Shown here piece after piece: positions 44,101-52,949 of a DNA stretch of 64,000 nt (position 1 is its first letter; each line of letters opens with the position of its first letter). Origin of the DNA: Streptomyces chryseus (GTDB lineage Bacteria; Actinomycetota; Actinomycetes; Streptomycetales; Streptomycetaceae). A program made the translations under genes and the position numbers. Below the pieces are notes generated by a model. That model saw nothing but the letters and a program-made list of their open reading frames with translations. It was not told where the DNA came from and did not search any database. The stretch covers positions 394,370 to 458,369 of the forward strand of contig NZ_BMVO01000002.1 of the NCBI RefSeq assembly GCF_014650755.1, given 5' to 3'.

Positions 44101-46040
44101 CGGCCCAGCGCGCCCGACGCGTCGCCGACGCCCTCGCGGGCCTCGCCCACCGGCTGCGCGAGCGCGCCGGCTGGCTGGTCAGGGTACGAGAACTGACCGA
44201 GGAGGCAGCGGAGTCGGAGGCCCGGGCCACGGTCTGCCTCGAACGCGCCAAGGCGGCCGACGAGGACCGCCGCGCCGCCCAGCGCGCCGCCGACGACGCC
44301 CACAGGACGGCGCGCACCCTGCGCGCCGAGCGGGCCGAGATCGCGGGCGTGCCCGAGACGCTGCCGGAGCCGGCCCCCGGCGCACCGCGCGTCGCGCTGC
44401 CCGCGCTGCGCGAGGCGTACCGCGCCGCCTCCCAGCTGTACGAGAAGGTCGGCGTCGGCGCCGACCTGCGCGCCGAGCAGGCCAGGGCGGAGAGCGACGA
44501 GAGCGCCGCCCTCGCCGAGCTCAACCGGCTGAGCAACAAGGTGCGCACCAGGGCCGCCCTCATGCTCGAAGGCACGGACGGCGCCGACGGCCCGTCCCGC
44601 CAGGCCGCGGTCGCCCGCGCCGAATCGCTCGTGCAGATGCTGGAGTCGCGGGCGTCCGCGGCCAGTGAGCAGCTCGGCAGGCTGCGTGGCGAGGCCGAGC
44701 GCCTCGCCCCCGAGGACGGCGCCGCGCACACCGAGCTGCCCGAGGACCTCGTGCCCCGCGACGCGGAGCACGCGCAGACGCTCCTGCGCACCGCCACGGC
44801 CGAACTCGCCGCCCGCACCGACGCGCTGGACTCCGCCCGCACCGCCCACGCCGAGCTGCTGCGGGCGCACCGGGCGGCCGAGGACGCGGCGGGCGGCTTC
44901 GACGAGACGGCCGCGCTGCTGCGCGACCTGCTCAGGGACCACCATCCGGAGGACGAGGCGACGGAGGACCCCGATCCGTATCCGGGCAGCCTGGAGGAGG
45001 CGCGCCAGTCGGCCGCCGACTCCCGCCGTTCGCTGCGCGGGTGCGCGGCCGACCTCTCCGCGGCCGAGACCGCGGTGCGCGAGGCGAGCGACGTGCTCGT
45101 ACGGCATGCCAACTCGACGCGGTACGAGCAGGTACGCACCCCGGCGCGCCAGCAGATCCGCGAGCTGCCCGCCGCCTCGCTGCCCGAGCACGCGGCGGCC
45201 TGGGCGGCGGCGTTCGAGCCCCGGCTGCGGGTACTGACCGACGAGCTGGCGCAGCTGGAACGCAACCGCGACAGCATCGTCGACCGGCTCCGGGGCCTCG
45301 TGGAGTCGGCCCTGGCGACGCTCCGTTCGGCGCAGCGGCTCTCGCAGCTGCCCGAGGGGCTGGGGGAGTGGTCCGGGCAGGAGTTCCTGCGGATCCGCTT
45401 CGAGGAGCCGGACCAGGCGACGCTCGTCGAGCGGCTCGGCGAGGTCATCGACGAGGCGACCAGCGCCGCCGTCAAGAAGAACTCCGACCTGCGCAGAGAC
45501 GGGATGTCCCTGCTGCTGCGGGGTGTTCAGGCCGCCCTTCAGCCGAAGGGGATCTCGGTCGAGATCCTCAAGCCGGACGCGGTACTGCGCGCCGAGCGGG
45601 TGCCGGTCGGGCAGATGGGCGACGTCTTCTCCGGCGGGCAGCTGCTCACGGCGGCGATCGCTCTGTACTGCACCATGGCCGCGCTGCGCAGCAACGACCG
45701 GGGCCGTGACAAGCACCGGCACGCGGGCACGCTCTTCCTCGACAACCCCATCGGACGCGCCAACGCGACGTACCTGCTGGAGCTCCAGCGGGCGGTGTCC
45801 GACGCGCTCGGTGTGCAGCTGCTGTACACGACCGGGCTGTTCGACACGACCGCGCTGGCCGAGTTCCCGCTGGTCATCCGGCTGCGCAACGACGCCGACC
45901 TCCGGGCGGGGCTGAAGTACATCAGCGTGGAGGAGCACCTGCGGCCGGGGCTGCCCCAGCAGGACCCCGAGGGCGAGACGGTGCACGGCGAGATCACGGC
46001 GACGCGGATCTTCAAGCGCACACCGGCACCGGCCGAGTAG
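41142..46040 (+). CDS. Large SMC/MukB/JetC-like ATPase
   Basis: A 1632-residue protein. The head halves are at the ends: Walker A LENGGGKS with Lys69, and, in the C-terminus, the ABC signature FSGGQ (1496-1500) and Walker B TLFLDNPIG (Asp1534, Asn1535). Two long Ala/Glu/Arg-rich coiled coils (about 290-610 and 880-1400) flank a hinge-like globular region (about 725-880). A Pro/Ala/Asp-rich, probably disordered stretch (about 613-722) precedes the hinge. The usual Walker B catalytic Glu is Asn here. It should act with the two upstream genes as a condensin-like complex. No nuclease subunit (JetD/MksG) follows. Confidence 0.82.
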   Translation: MYELSRVRLYSIGPAGARYADTVLDLRGVGEPVPNPAPTQAEFFQDEPVGPPRRPAPAGVLFLENGGGKSVLLKLIFSVMLPGHRNTLGGASSGVLRKFLLADDCGHVALEWQHTLTGECVVVGKVSEWRGRQVSNDPRKFAEAWYSFRPGPGLSLDSLPVAESTAVRPYGEGVSGAQGRRRTMKGFRDAITEAGKAYPHLDIHWEEIHDRWNEHLGNLGLDPELFRYQREMNADEGEAAGLFAVKKDSDFTDLLLRAVTDTRDTDGLADLVHGFGNKLGRRAELTAERDFTAGSVDLLGRIVDAAETRVRARDVHAGAERRTRTLARRLSARAGEERGRTAELAQQVTATAHTVTEAEQARSRSSLIASELAYRHASLALTAAEKAAASQRRELADARTLHAAWQAAEAVLRHRAAADRAARVAVAIREAERDAAPALAARATAAGELVRALHAAAEDGERVAAEEEERSAALQEAGETAHRDATTAATQAQRARSEAGHLRQRLSEVEQETAEAVSAGWLDDTAPDADPARAALAATDAEKTAVAAWEAAREAARATADRAKEAAGVEARAELAAARAADAAQGAEHAYEAERRAAQALAAEDRLAELLSLPSAPAAAASVPQPRRGVAAPDGARAVGADGRPPRQDARADAGEDRPADASGAASDADGQGADARPGTGDAGHPAAEQADAADQAATAARTDAFGRSTAPAPRRTTRRTAEGPLTTEELDRNAEDLLVLLDQGITSAERQLFELRTAAADDARILGALGDGGLLPPGPDVLATVEFLGEHGIPALPGWRYLAQSVDPADHAAVLAARPELVDGVVITDPDAHVRAREALAGAALLPRSAVAVGTAAALLAPVPSPHDAPSGRADVFLVPPNPAMHDEHAADEERQALRARATARDEEIRRLAARLAGDRTLAARLGSWRADCPPGMLAELARTARQAGEAAEAAEAVLAEARTARAEADEAAADAARVRDERQDAAQRARRVADALAGLAHRLRERAGWLVRVRELTEEAAESEARATVCLERAKAADEDRRAAQRAADDAHRTARTLRAERAEIAGVPETLPEPAPGAPRVALPALREAYRAASQLYEKVGVGADLRAEQARAESDESAALAELNRLSNKVRTRAALMLEGTDGADGPSRQAAVARAESLVQMLESRASAASEQLGRLRGEAERLAPEDGAAHTELPEDLVPRDAEHAQTLLRTATAELAARTDALDSARTAHAELLRAHRAAEDAAGGFDETAALLRDLLRDHHPEDEATEDPDPYPGSLEEARQSAADSRRSLRGCAADLSAAETAVREASDVLVRHANSTRYEQVRTPARQQIRELPAASLPEHAAAWAAAFEPRLRVLTDELAQLERNRDSIVDRLRGLVESALATLRSAQRLSQLPEGLGEWSGQEFLRIRFEEPDQATLVERLGEVIDEATSAAVKKNSDLRRDGMSLLLRGVQAALQPKGISVEILKPDAVLRAERVPVGQMGDVFSGGQLLTAAIALYCTMAALRSNDRGRDKHRHAGTLFLDNPIGRANATYLLELQRAVSDALGVQLLYTTGLFDTTALAEFPLVIRLRNDADLRAGLKYISVEEHLRPGLPQQDPEGETVHGEITATRIFKRTPAPAE

Positions 46041-46127
46041 GTATCCGCGGACCGGCCGGCTGCGCGAGGCACCCGGCCGGCCCGGGCACCCGGCCCGTCG
46101 GGACGTGGCCGTTCGCGGCGCGGGGCC

Positions 46128-46637
46128 TCAGGCCTGGGAGAGCCTGCGCGTGCTCCTGCGGCTCCGTTCCTCCCGTTGCCGCGTACGCGCCGTCCTGCGG
46201 GCGACCCGGCGTGCCTTCCGCCGCTCGCGGCGCAGTTGGCGCGCTGTACTGCTCGGAACGGACACGACGCCGTTGCGCTGGTTCCACACCTGGCGCGTGA
46301 CCCACACGTCCAGCACGCCCCAGGTGGCCACCACCGTGCTGCCCACACTGCTCAGCACCATCGGGAAGGCCAGCCAGGACCCGGCCAGTGTGCACAGGTA
46401 GGCGACCATCGCCTGCATCAGCGTCAGCGACGTGATGATGACCGCGCGGACGGCGGCGGTACGCACCGGGTCGGGCAGCCGCGGCCGCACCGCGGGCTCG
46501 TCGACCCACAACTGCCGCTGCGCACCCGGCGCCTCCCCGGCCCGGGAATCCCCGGCGACCTCCATCCCGGCCTCGGCCTTGCCCGCGATCGTCACGGGCG
46601 CTGCGGACAACGCCTTGGGGCGCTCTTCCGTGTCCAT
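46128..46637 (-). CDS. Small membrane protein, hypothetical
   Basis: The product is 169 residues from ATG 46637 (GAAGG upstream); a GTG six codons earlier is possible. Residues 60-120 hold two hydrophobic helices (AVRAVIITSLTLMQAMVAYLC and AFPMVLSSVGSTVVATWGVLDV); the C-terminal 50 residues are extremely Arg-rich. The topology suggests both ends are cytoplasmic, with the basic tail possibly contacting nucleic acid or phospholipid. It is convergent with the SMC-like gene, ending 87 bases after it. The function is unknown. Confidence 0.75.
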   Translation of the reverse strand: MDTEERPKALSAAPVTIAGKAEAGMEVAGDSRAGEAPGAQRQLWVDEPAVRPRLPDPVRTAAVRAVIITSLTLMQAMVAYLCTLAGSWLAFPMVLSSVGSTVVATWGVLDVWVTRQVWNQRNGVVSVPSSTARQLRRERRKARRVARRTARTRQREERSRRSTRRLSQA

Positions 46638-47065
46638 CGAACCTTCACTCCCCACCGCCGCCTGGCATGCCCCTCAACTCGGGCACGGAACTTCCGCCTT
46701 CACGAGTGGCTGCCCGCCTTGCGCCCTTTTACGCTGTCCCCCGCGGTGCGAATGCGACGCGTACGGCCTCATCCGGTCCGCTTCCCCCGTACACCAGGAC
46801 GAACGGGCCGCCGTGAAGATTCCCGCGGAACGGGCAATTCCAGCCATCCGCCTCCATCGGGCCGCAGGCGTGTGAACAGGTGTCCCTTGCCGCAGTGGTG
46901 CCCGCCAACTCCCGGAATGGCATGACAACTCATGATCAACGCCCCATGGTGCGGCCGAAAATCGTCCGGACGTGCCTTCGAGTTGTGCGAGTGGCAGTAG
47001 TAGGCTCACGCCGTTTGTTGACGGAACACCACCTCCGCCCGACGGAGGTCGAGCTGGGGGAGGCC
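46638..47065. other. 428-base gap with weak promoter signals
   Basis: Divergent gap between the small membrane protein and the conservon. The only promoter-like sequence I see is TTCGAG-N18-TAGGCT (46977-47006), 60 bases ahead of cvnA; a TTGACG at 47018-47023 has no matching -10. No gene-like ORF or strong repeat is visible. Confidence 0.35.
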
Positions 47066-49810
47066 ATGCGCTTTCGCGGGAAGTCCATCCGCCGGAAGAT
47101 CGTGGCGTTGCTGTTGGTGCCGCTCGTGTCCCTCACCTCGCTGTGGGGCTTCGCCACCGTGATCACCGGCCGCGAGGCCAACCAGCTGCTGGACGTCGCC
47201 CACATCGTGGAGCAGGTGGGCTATTCCATCGAGGACACGGTCGAAGTCATACAGCGGGAGCGCCGGCAGACACTGATCTACCTGGCGGACCCCCGCGCCT
47301 CCGACGCCCTCGCCGCTCTCCGCCGCGAACGCGTCGCCACCGACGAAGCCGTCGAGAAGATCGCGGCCCGCGCCGAGGATCCCGGCGTACGCGACGACCT
47401 GCGCCCCCAGGCGGCGAAGCGTCTGGCCTCTCTCCTCGAGGCGTTCGAAGGCATCGCGACGCTGCGCGGCTCCGTCGAGAGCAGCAATGTGACCCGGCGC
47501 CAGGCCCTCGACCGCTACAACCGCCTCATCGACCCCTGCTACTCCTTCCTCACCACCCTCCACGCCCTCGAAGACGTGGAGATGGACAAACAGGGACGCG
47601 CCCTCGTCGGCGTCACCCGCGCCCGCGAAATGCTCTCCCGCGAGGACGCGCTCGTCATGTCCGGCCTCGTCGCCGGCCAGTTCGACGCACCCGAACTCCG
47701 CGAGATCGCTTCCCTCGCCGCGAACCGCGAGCTGCTGTACGACGTCAACCTCGAAATCCTGCCCGCCGCCGAGCGCGAGGCCTTCGCGGGTTACTGGGAC
47801 AGCCCCGCCACCGAGCCCCTGCGCACCGCCGAGGAACGCCTCATCACCGCCGGCGCCACCACGGATCCCCGCGCCGTCACCGCCAAGAGCTGGAACGAGG
47901 CCGCGACCGGCGTGCTCGACCACCTCGCCCGCGAGGGCAAGGAGGCGGGGGACCGCTACCAGGAAGCCGTCGAGCCCGTCGCCGTCGGTGTCCTCGTCAA
48001 GGCGGGAGCCGCCGGCGTACTGGGCTTCCTCGCCCTGGTCGTCTCGCTCTTCCTGTCCGTGCGGATCGGCCGCTCCCTCATCCGCGACCTCTCGCGACTC
48101 CGCAAGGAGGCCCACGAGATCTCCGGCGTCCGGCTGCCCAGCGTCATGCGCAGGCTCGCCGCCGGCGAGGACGTCGACGTCGAGACCGAGGCCCCCCGCC
48201 TGGAGTTCGACAAGAACGAGATCGGCCAGGTCGGCCAGGCCCTGAGCACGCTGCAGCGCGCAGCCGTCGAATCGGCCGTCAAGCAGGCCGACATGCGCCG
48301 CGGCGTCTCCGAGGTCTTCGTCAACCTGGCCCGCCGCAACCAGGTGCTCCTGCACCGCCAGCTGACGCTCCTCGACACCATGGAACGCCGTACCGAGGAC
48401 ACCGAAGAACTCGCCGACCTGTTCCGCCTCGACCACATGACCACGCGCATGCGCCGCCACGCGGAGGGCCTGGTCATCCTCTCGGGAGCCGCCCCGTCCC
48501 GGCAGTGGCGCAAGCCTGTCCAGCTCATGGACGTCGTACGGGCCGCCGTCGCCGAGGTCGAGGACTACGAGCGCATCGAGGTACGCCGCCTGCCGCGCAT
48601 CGGCGTCGGCGGCCCCGCGGTCGCCGACCTGACCCACCTGATCGCCGAACTGCTGGAGAACGCCACGGTGTTCTCACCCCCGCACACCGGCGTGCAGGTC
48701 CTCGGCGAGCGGGTCGCCAACGGCTTCACCCTCGAAATCCACGACCGCGGCCTCGGCATGACGCCCGAAGCCCTCCTCGACGCGAATCTCCGGCTCGCCG
48801 AGACGCCCGAGTTCGAGCTGTCGGACACCGACCGGCTCGGTCTGTTCGTCGTCAGCCGGCTCGCCCAGCGGCAGAACGTGCGCGTCTCGCTCCAGCAGTC
48901 GCCGTACGGCGGAACCACCGCCGTCGTCTTCATTCCGGCCGCCCTGCTCACGGACGCGCCCGAGACCAACGGCACCGGCTTCCGGCTCGACCGCAAGCAT
49001 TCCACCGGCGAACGGGACGACGGGAAGGCAGGACCGGACGGGCATCGCAGGTCCCTGACGACGCTCTCCCGCCTGCCGGCCGAACTCGCCGCTCAGGCCG
49101 TTCTGGACGGCCCCGTCGAACTCGAACCGCCGCTGGGTGCACTGGGCCTCGAAGAGGCGTCGCTCAGCGGCGTCACGGAGATCGCGGGAGCGACCGACCT
49201 CGACGACACGGAGAGCGAGCGGGGCGGGCTGTTCCAGGCCCGCGACCGTTCCCGGGACCGGTCGCGGGGGCGTCCCGTGGAACGGTCGCGCGACCGTGCC
49301 CGGGAAGCGGCCGGCGAGCAGCACCAGCAGGCGTCGGACCACCTTCCCGGGAACGGTGAGAGCGTCCGTCCCGCCGGCCCCGTTCCGCTGCCCCGCCGCA
49401 ACGCACCGACCCTCGTCGCGGACAACGGCCGCCGTGTCGGCGGCCGCGGGCACAGCCCCACCGCTCCCACGGCGCCGTCGGCGGCACGCACCGCACCCCA
49501 CGCACCACCCGCCCGCGAACAGGCCCCCAGCAACGAGCCCCAGGACCACCTCACGCTGGGCGGACTGCCCCGCCGCGTCCGCCAGGCCAACCTCGCCCCG
49601 CAGCTGCGCGACACCTCCACCGCCCGCCCCGAACCCGCCGCCGACGTACCGGCCACCGCGCAGGACGCCCAGCGCGAGGCGGAGCAGGCGCGCAGCCGGA
49701 TGGCTTCGCTCCAGCGCGGCTGGCAGCGCGGCCGCCGGCAGAACGCCGAGGACGAGACGGGCCCCGGCGGCACAGCTCCAGGAACCAGACCAGAGAGGGA
49801 CGGTCGATGA
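47066..49810 (+). CDS. cvnA: CvnA, conservon sensor-like histidine kinase
   Basis: A 914-residue membrane sensor typical of the Streptomyces conservon. An N-terminal helix (IVALLLVPLVSLTSLWGF, residues 11-28), a large extracellular nitrate-sensor-like domain (about 35-310), a second helix (about 315-335, VLVKAGAAGVLGFLALVVSLF), a HAMP-like region, and an HATPase (N-box HLIAELLENATVFSP, G1 HDRGLGM, G2 DRLGLFVVSRLA). The C-terminal 300 residues are disordered and Arg/Pro/Ala-rich. The ATG 47066 follows GGGGGAGG. Cvn systems use a GTPase (CvnD) and link to signalling at the membrane; the stimulus is unknown. Confidence 0.93.
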   Translation: MRFRGKSIRRKIVALLLVPLVSLTSLWGFATVITGREANQLLDVAHIVEQVGYSIEDTVEVIQRERRQTLIYLADPRASDALAALRRERVATDEAVEKIAARAEDPGVRDDLRPQAAKRLASLLEAFEGIATLRGSVESSNVTRRQALDRYNRLIDPCYSFLTTLHALEDVEMDKQGRALVGVTRAREMLSREDALVMSGLVAGQFDAPELREIASLAANRELLYDVNLEILPAAEREAFAGYWDSPATEPLRTAEERLITAGATTDPRAVTAKSWNEAATGVLDHLAREGKEAGDRYQEAVEPVAVGVLVKAGAAGVLGFLALVVSLFLSVRIGRSLIRDLSRLRKEAHEISGVRLPSVMRRLAAGEDVDVETEAPRLEFDKNEIGQVGQALSTLQRAAVESAVKQADMRRGVSEVFVNLARRNQVLLHRQLTLLDTMERRTEDTEELADLFRLDHMTTRMRRHAEGLVILSGAAPSRQWRKPVQLMDVVRAAVAEVEDYERIEVRRLPRIGVGGPAVADLTHLIAELLENATVFSPPHTGVQVLGERVANGFTLEIHDRGLGMTPEALLDANLRLAETPEFELSDTDRLGLFVVSRLAQRQNVRVSLQQSPYGGTTAVVFIPAALLTDAPETNGTGFRLDRKHSTGERDDGKAGPDGHRRSLTTLSRLPAELAAQAVLDGPVELEPPLGALGLEEASLSGVTEIAGATDLDDTESERGGLFQARDRSRDRSRGRPVERSRDRAREAAGEQHQQASDHLPGNGESVRPAGPVPLPRRNAPTLVADNGRRVGGRGHSPTAPTAPSAARTAPHAPPAREQAPSNEPQDHLTLGGLPRRVRQANLAPQLRDTSTARPEPAADVPATAQDAQREAEQARSRMASLQRGWQRGRRQNAEDETGPGGTAPGTRPERDGR

Positions 49811-50247
49811 CCGCACCGAACGCCACAGCACACGACACCACCGGCCGGGGCTCGGGGGAGCTCAACTGGCTCCTCGACGAGCTCGTCGACCGCGTGGGCA
49901 GCATCCGCAAGGCCCTGGTGCTCTCCAGCGACGGGCTCCCCACCGGCACCTCCGGGGACCTCACGCGCGAGGACGGCGAGCACCTCGCCGCCGTCGCCTC
50001 CGGTTTCCACAGCCTCGCCAAGGGCGTCGGGCGTCACTTCGACGCGGGCCGCGTGCGCCAGACCGTGGTGGAACTGGACGACGCCTTCCTGTTCGTCACG
50101 GCCGCGGGCGACGGCAGCTGCCTCGCCGTGCTGTCGGACTCCGACTCCGATGTCGGACAGGTGGCGTACGAGATGACACTGATGGTCAAGCGGGTCGGCG
50201 TGCATCTGACGACCGCGCCCCGCTCCGGTCTGCCCGCCGGAGGGTGA
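49807..50247 (+). CDS. cvnB: CvnB, roadblock/LC7 protein
   Basis: A 146-residue roadblock/LC7-domain protein, ATG 49807 overlapping the cvnA stop. It starts with GSGELNWLLDELVDRVGSIRKALVLSSDGLPTG, the roadblock core, and carries GDGSCLAVLSDSDSDVGQVAYEMTLMVKRVG. CvnB proteins are thought to act as GTPase-activating or regulatory partners of CvnD. Confidence 0.94.
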   Translation: MTAPNATAHDTTGRGSGELNWLLDELVDRVGSIRKALVLSSDGLPTGTSGDLTREDGEHLAAVASGFHSLAKGVGRHFDAGRVRQTVVELDDAFLFVTAAGDGSCLAVLSDSDSDVGQVAYEMTLMVKRVGVHLTTAPRSGLPAGG

Positions 50248-50257
50248 GTGGGCTGAC

Positions 50258-50656
50258 ATGAGAGCAGCAGGCCAGCAGGGATCGCCGCACTGGTTCGACG
50301 ACGACGCGGGCCCGGTGGTGCGCCCGTACGCGATGACGCGTGGCCGTACGAGCAGTGCGAGCCGGCACCGGCTCGACCTGATCGCGCTGGTCGTCCCCGA
50401 ACCGGCCGCGGACGATCCCGGGCGCGACCAGACGCTCGCTCCCGAACACGTCGAGATCGTAGAACTGTGCAGTGAGACGCCGCAGTCGATCGCCGAGCTC
50501 GCGGCGGGCCTCGACCTCCCCGTGGGGGTGGTCAGAGTGCTCGTCGGCGACCTCGTGGAGGACGAGCTCGTGCATGTAACCCGACCCGTACCTCCGGCCG
50601 AGCTGCCGGACGAGAGCATCCTTCGCGAGGTAATCAATGGCCTTCGGGCGCTCTAG
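50258..50656 (+). CDS. cvnC: CvnC, DUF742 protein
   Basis: A 132-residue DUF742 protein. ATG 50258 follows GGAGGGTGAG. It contains VRPYAMTRGRTSSASRHRLDLIALVV and the C-terminal winged-helix-like segment LCSETPQSIAELAAGLDLPVGVVRVLVGDLVEDELV, as in other conservon CvnC proteins. Its exact role is not known. It overlaps cvnD by 20 bases. Confidence 0.94.
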   Translation: MRAAGQQGSPHWFDDDAGPVVRPYAMTRGRTSSASRHRLDLIALVVPEPAADDPGRDQTLAPEHVEIVELCSETPQSIAELAAGLDLPVGVVRVLVGDLVEDELVHVTRPVPPAELPDESILREVINGLRAL

Positions 50657-51242
50657 CCGCAAGAAGCGACTGGTCGAACCGGTGACGCTCAAGATCCTCG
50701 TCGCGGGTGGTTTCGGGGTGGGCAAGACCACCCTGGTGGGCGCGGTCAGCGAGATCAGGCCGCTGCGCACCGAGGAGGCGCTCACCGAGGCGGGCCGCCC
50801 CGTCGACGACCTCGAAGGCGTCGAGAGCAAGAACACCACCACCGTCGCCATGGACTTCGGGCGGATCACACTCCGCGAGGACCTGGTCCTGTACCTCTTC
50901 GGTACGCCCGGCCAGGACCGCTTCTGGTTCCTGTGGGACGAGCTGGCCCAGGGAGCGCTCGGCGCGGTCGTCCTGGCCGACACCCGCCGCCTGGAGGACT
51001 GCTTCGCGGGCATCGACTACTTCGAGCGCCGGGGCATCCCCTTCGCCGTCGCCGTCAACTGTTTCGAAGGCGCGGACCGCTACCCTCCGGAGACGGTACG
51101 GGCGGCCCTCGACCTCGACGAGGGCGTACCCCTTCTGCTGTGCGACGCGCGGGACCGGGAGGCCGTCAAGGCGGTGCTCATCGCGGTGGTCGAGCACGCA
51201 CTGGCGCGTTCCGCGGACCGGCGCCAGACCGCGTCCACCTGA
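50637..51242 (+). CDS. cvnD: CvnD, conservon small GTPase
   Basis: A 201-residue Ras/MglA-like GTPase. The G1 box is GGFGVGKTT (residues 25-33), the switch-like region NTTTVAMDFGRI, and the G3 box LFGTPGQDRFWFLWDELAQG. It is the output GTPase of the four-gene conservon cvnABCD; no CvnE-type cytochrome P450 gene follows. Confidence 0.95.
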   Translation: MAFGRSSRKKRLVEPVTLKILVAGGFGVGKTTLVGAVSEIRPLRTEEALTEAGRPVDDLEGVESKNTTTVAMDFGRITLREDLVLYLFGTPGQDRFWFLWDELAQGALGAVVLADTRRLEDCFAGIDYFERRGIPFAVAVNCFEGADRYPPETVRAALDLDEGVPLLLCDARDREAVKAVLIAVVEHALARSADRRQTAST

Positions 51243-51304
51243 GCGGTCCGTACCCCCACCGACAGGGGTACGGACCGCGGTCACGGGTCGCGCCGCCGGC
51301 GGGC

Positions 51305-52836
51305 TCAGCCCTGCCCGCCCTCATCGTCCCAGCCGAAGCTCCGCTCCACGGCCTTGCGCCAGTTGCGGTACTCGCGGTCGCGCTCCGGCGCCTCCATCCG
51401 GGGCGTCCACTCGACGTCCCGCTGCCAGTGCGACTTCAGCTCGTCCAGGTCCGACCACACGCCGGTCGCCAGCCCAGCGGCGTACGCCGCGCCCAGACAG
51501 GTCGTCTCGGAGACCTTCGGCCGGATCACGGGAACGCCCAGGACGTCGGCCTGGTGCTGCATCAGCAGGTTGTTCTTCGTCATGCCGCCGTCCACCTTGA
51601 GCGTGGTGATGGCCACGCCCGAGTCCTGGTGCATCGCGTCGACGACCTCCCGCGTCTGCCAGCTGGTGGCCTCCAGGACTGCCCGCGCCAGATGGGCCTT
51701 GGTGACGTACCGGGTGAGACCGGTGATCACACCGCGCGCGTCGGAGCGCCAGTAGGGCGCGTACAGCCCGGAGAAGGCCGGCACGATGTACGCTCCGCCG
51801 TTGTCTTCGACGCTTCCCGCGAGCGTTTCGATCTCGTCCGCGCAACGGATGATCCCGAGCTGGTCCCTGAACCACTGGACCAACGCACCAGTGATCGCGA
51901 TCGACCCCTCCAGACAGTAGACCGGCGCCTCGCCGCCGATCTTGTACCCCATGGTGGTGAGCAGCCCGCTCTTCGAAGGAACCGGCCGGGCACCCGTGTT
52001 GAGCAGCAGGAAGCTGCCCGTCCCGTACGTGTTCTTCGCCGTCCCCACGTCGTAACAGGCCTGCCCGAACACAGCGGCCTGCTGATCACCGAGGGCCGAG
52101 GCCACGGGCACGCCCGAGAGCTGCCCCACGGCCGTCCCGTACACCTCCGCCGACGACCTGATCTCCGGCAGCACGGCCTCGGGAACGTTCATGGCGGAGA
52201 GGATCGCCGGGTCCCACTGGAGCGTCCGCAGGTCCATCAGCATGGTGCGCCCGGCGTTCGTCACATCCGTGACGTGTACCCGCCGTCCGTGCCGCCGGTG
52301 AGGTTCCAGATCAGCCACGAGTCGATGGTCCCGAAGGCGATGTCACCCCGCTCGGCGCGGGTCCGCAGCCCGGGAACGTGGTCGAGCAGCCAGGCCGCCT
52401 TCGGACCGGAGAAGTAGCTGGCGAGCGGCAGGCCGGTCGCCTCCCTGAACCGGTCCGGGCCGTCCGCGCCGCCCAGTTCGTTGCACAGGGCGGCGGTACG
52501 CGTGTCCTGCCACACGATCGCGTTGTGCACCGGCTTGCCCGTCGCCCGGTCCCACAGCACCGTCGTCTCGCGCTGGTTGGTGATCCCCAGGGCGCTCAGC
52601 TGCCCGGCGCGCAGGCCGGCCTTCGCGAGGGCGCCCGCGACCACTGCCTGCACCTTTGACCAGATCTCGGTCGCGTCGTGCTCGACCCATCCGGGCTTCG
52701 GGAAGATCTGGCGGTGCTCACGCTGGTCCATCGCGACGATCGCGCCGCTGTGATCGAAGATGATGCAGCGGCTGGAGGTGGTTCCCTGATCGATGGCTGC
52801 TACGTACTTCTCGGCTTGCCCGGCTCGTTCCGTCAT
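51305..52836 (-). pseudogene. glpK: Glycerol kinase GlpK, frameshifted
   Basis: The gene would encode a normal-length glycerol kinase. The N-terminal part (start ATG 52836, [40 protein letters not shown]) reaches a stop soon after position 52281. The C-terminal part ([17 protein letters not shown] through [12 protein letters not shown]) continues in another frame to 51305. Restoring one G in the GGG run (CCC at 52279-52281 on the plus strand) would rejoin the frames. This is either a real 1-base deletion that inactivates the kinase or a sequencing error. It converts glycerol to glycerol-3-phosphate; glpF lies upstream in the same direction. Confidence 0.85.
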
Positions 52837-52949
52837 GACGTCCCCTTGTCCGAACTCGGCTGAAAGCGTCGTGCTCCATGCTCGATGCGCGTGCTCAGTT
52901 CTGCGTGTTCAGTGGTAGGCGTGCAGTGGAACGTGCGCGTGCCGCGTAC

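Noticed and set aside
42309..45986. 1225-codon antisense frame under the SMC-like gene
   Set aside because: The coiled-coil coding strand generates long open antisense frames in high-GC DNA. No motif is found in it.
38427..46040. Full Wadjet defence system
   Set aside because: No JetD/MksG-type nuclease gene follows; only the JetABC-like part is present, so a defence role is not supported.
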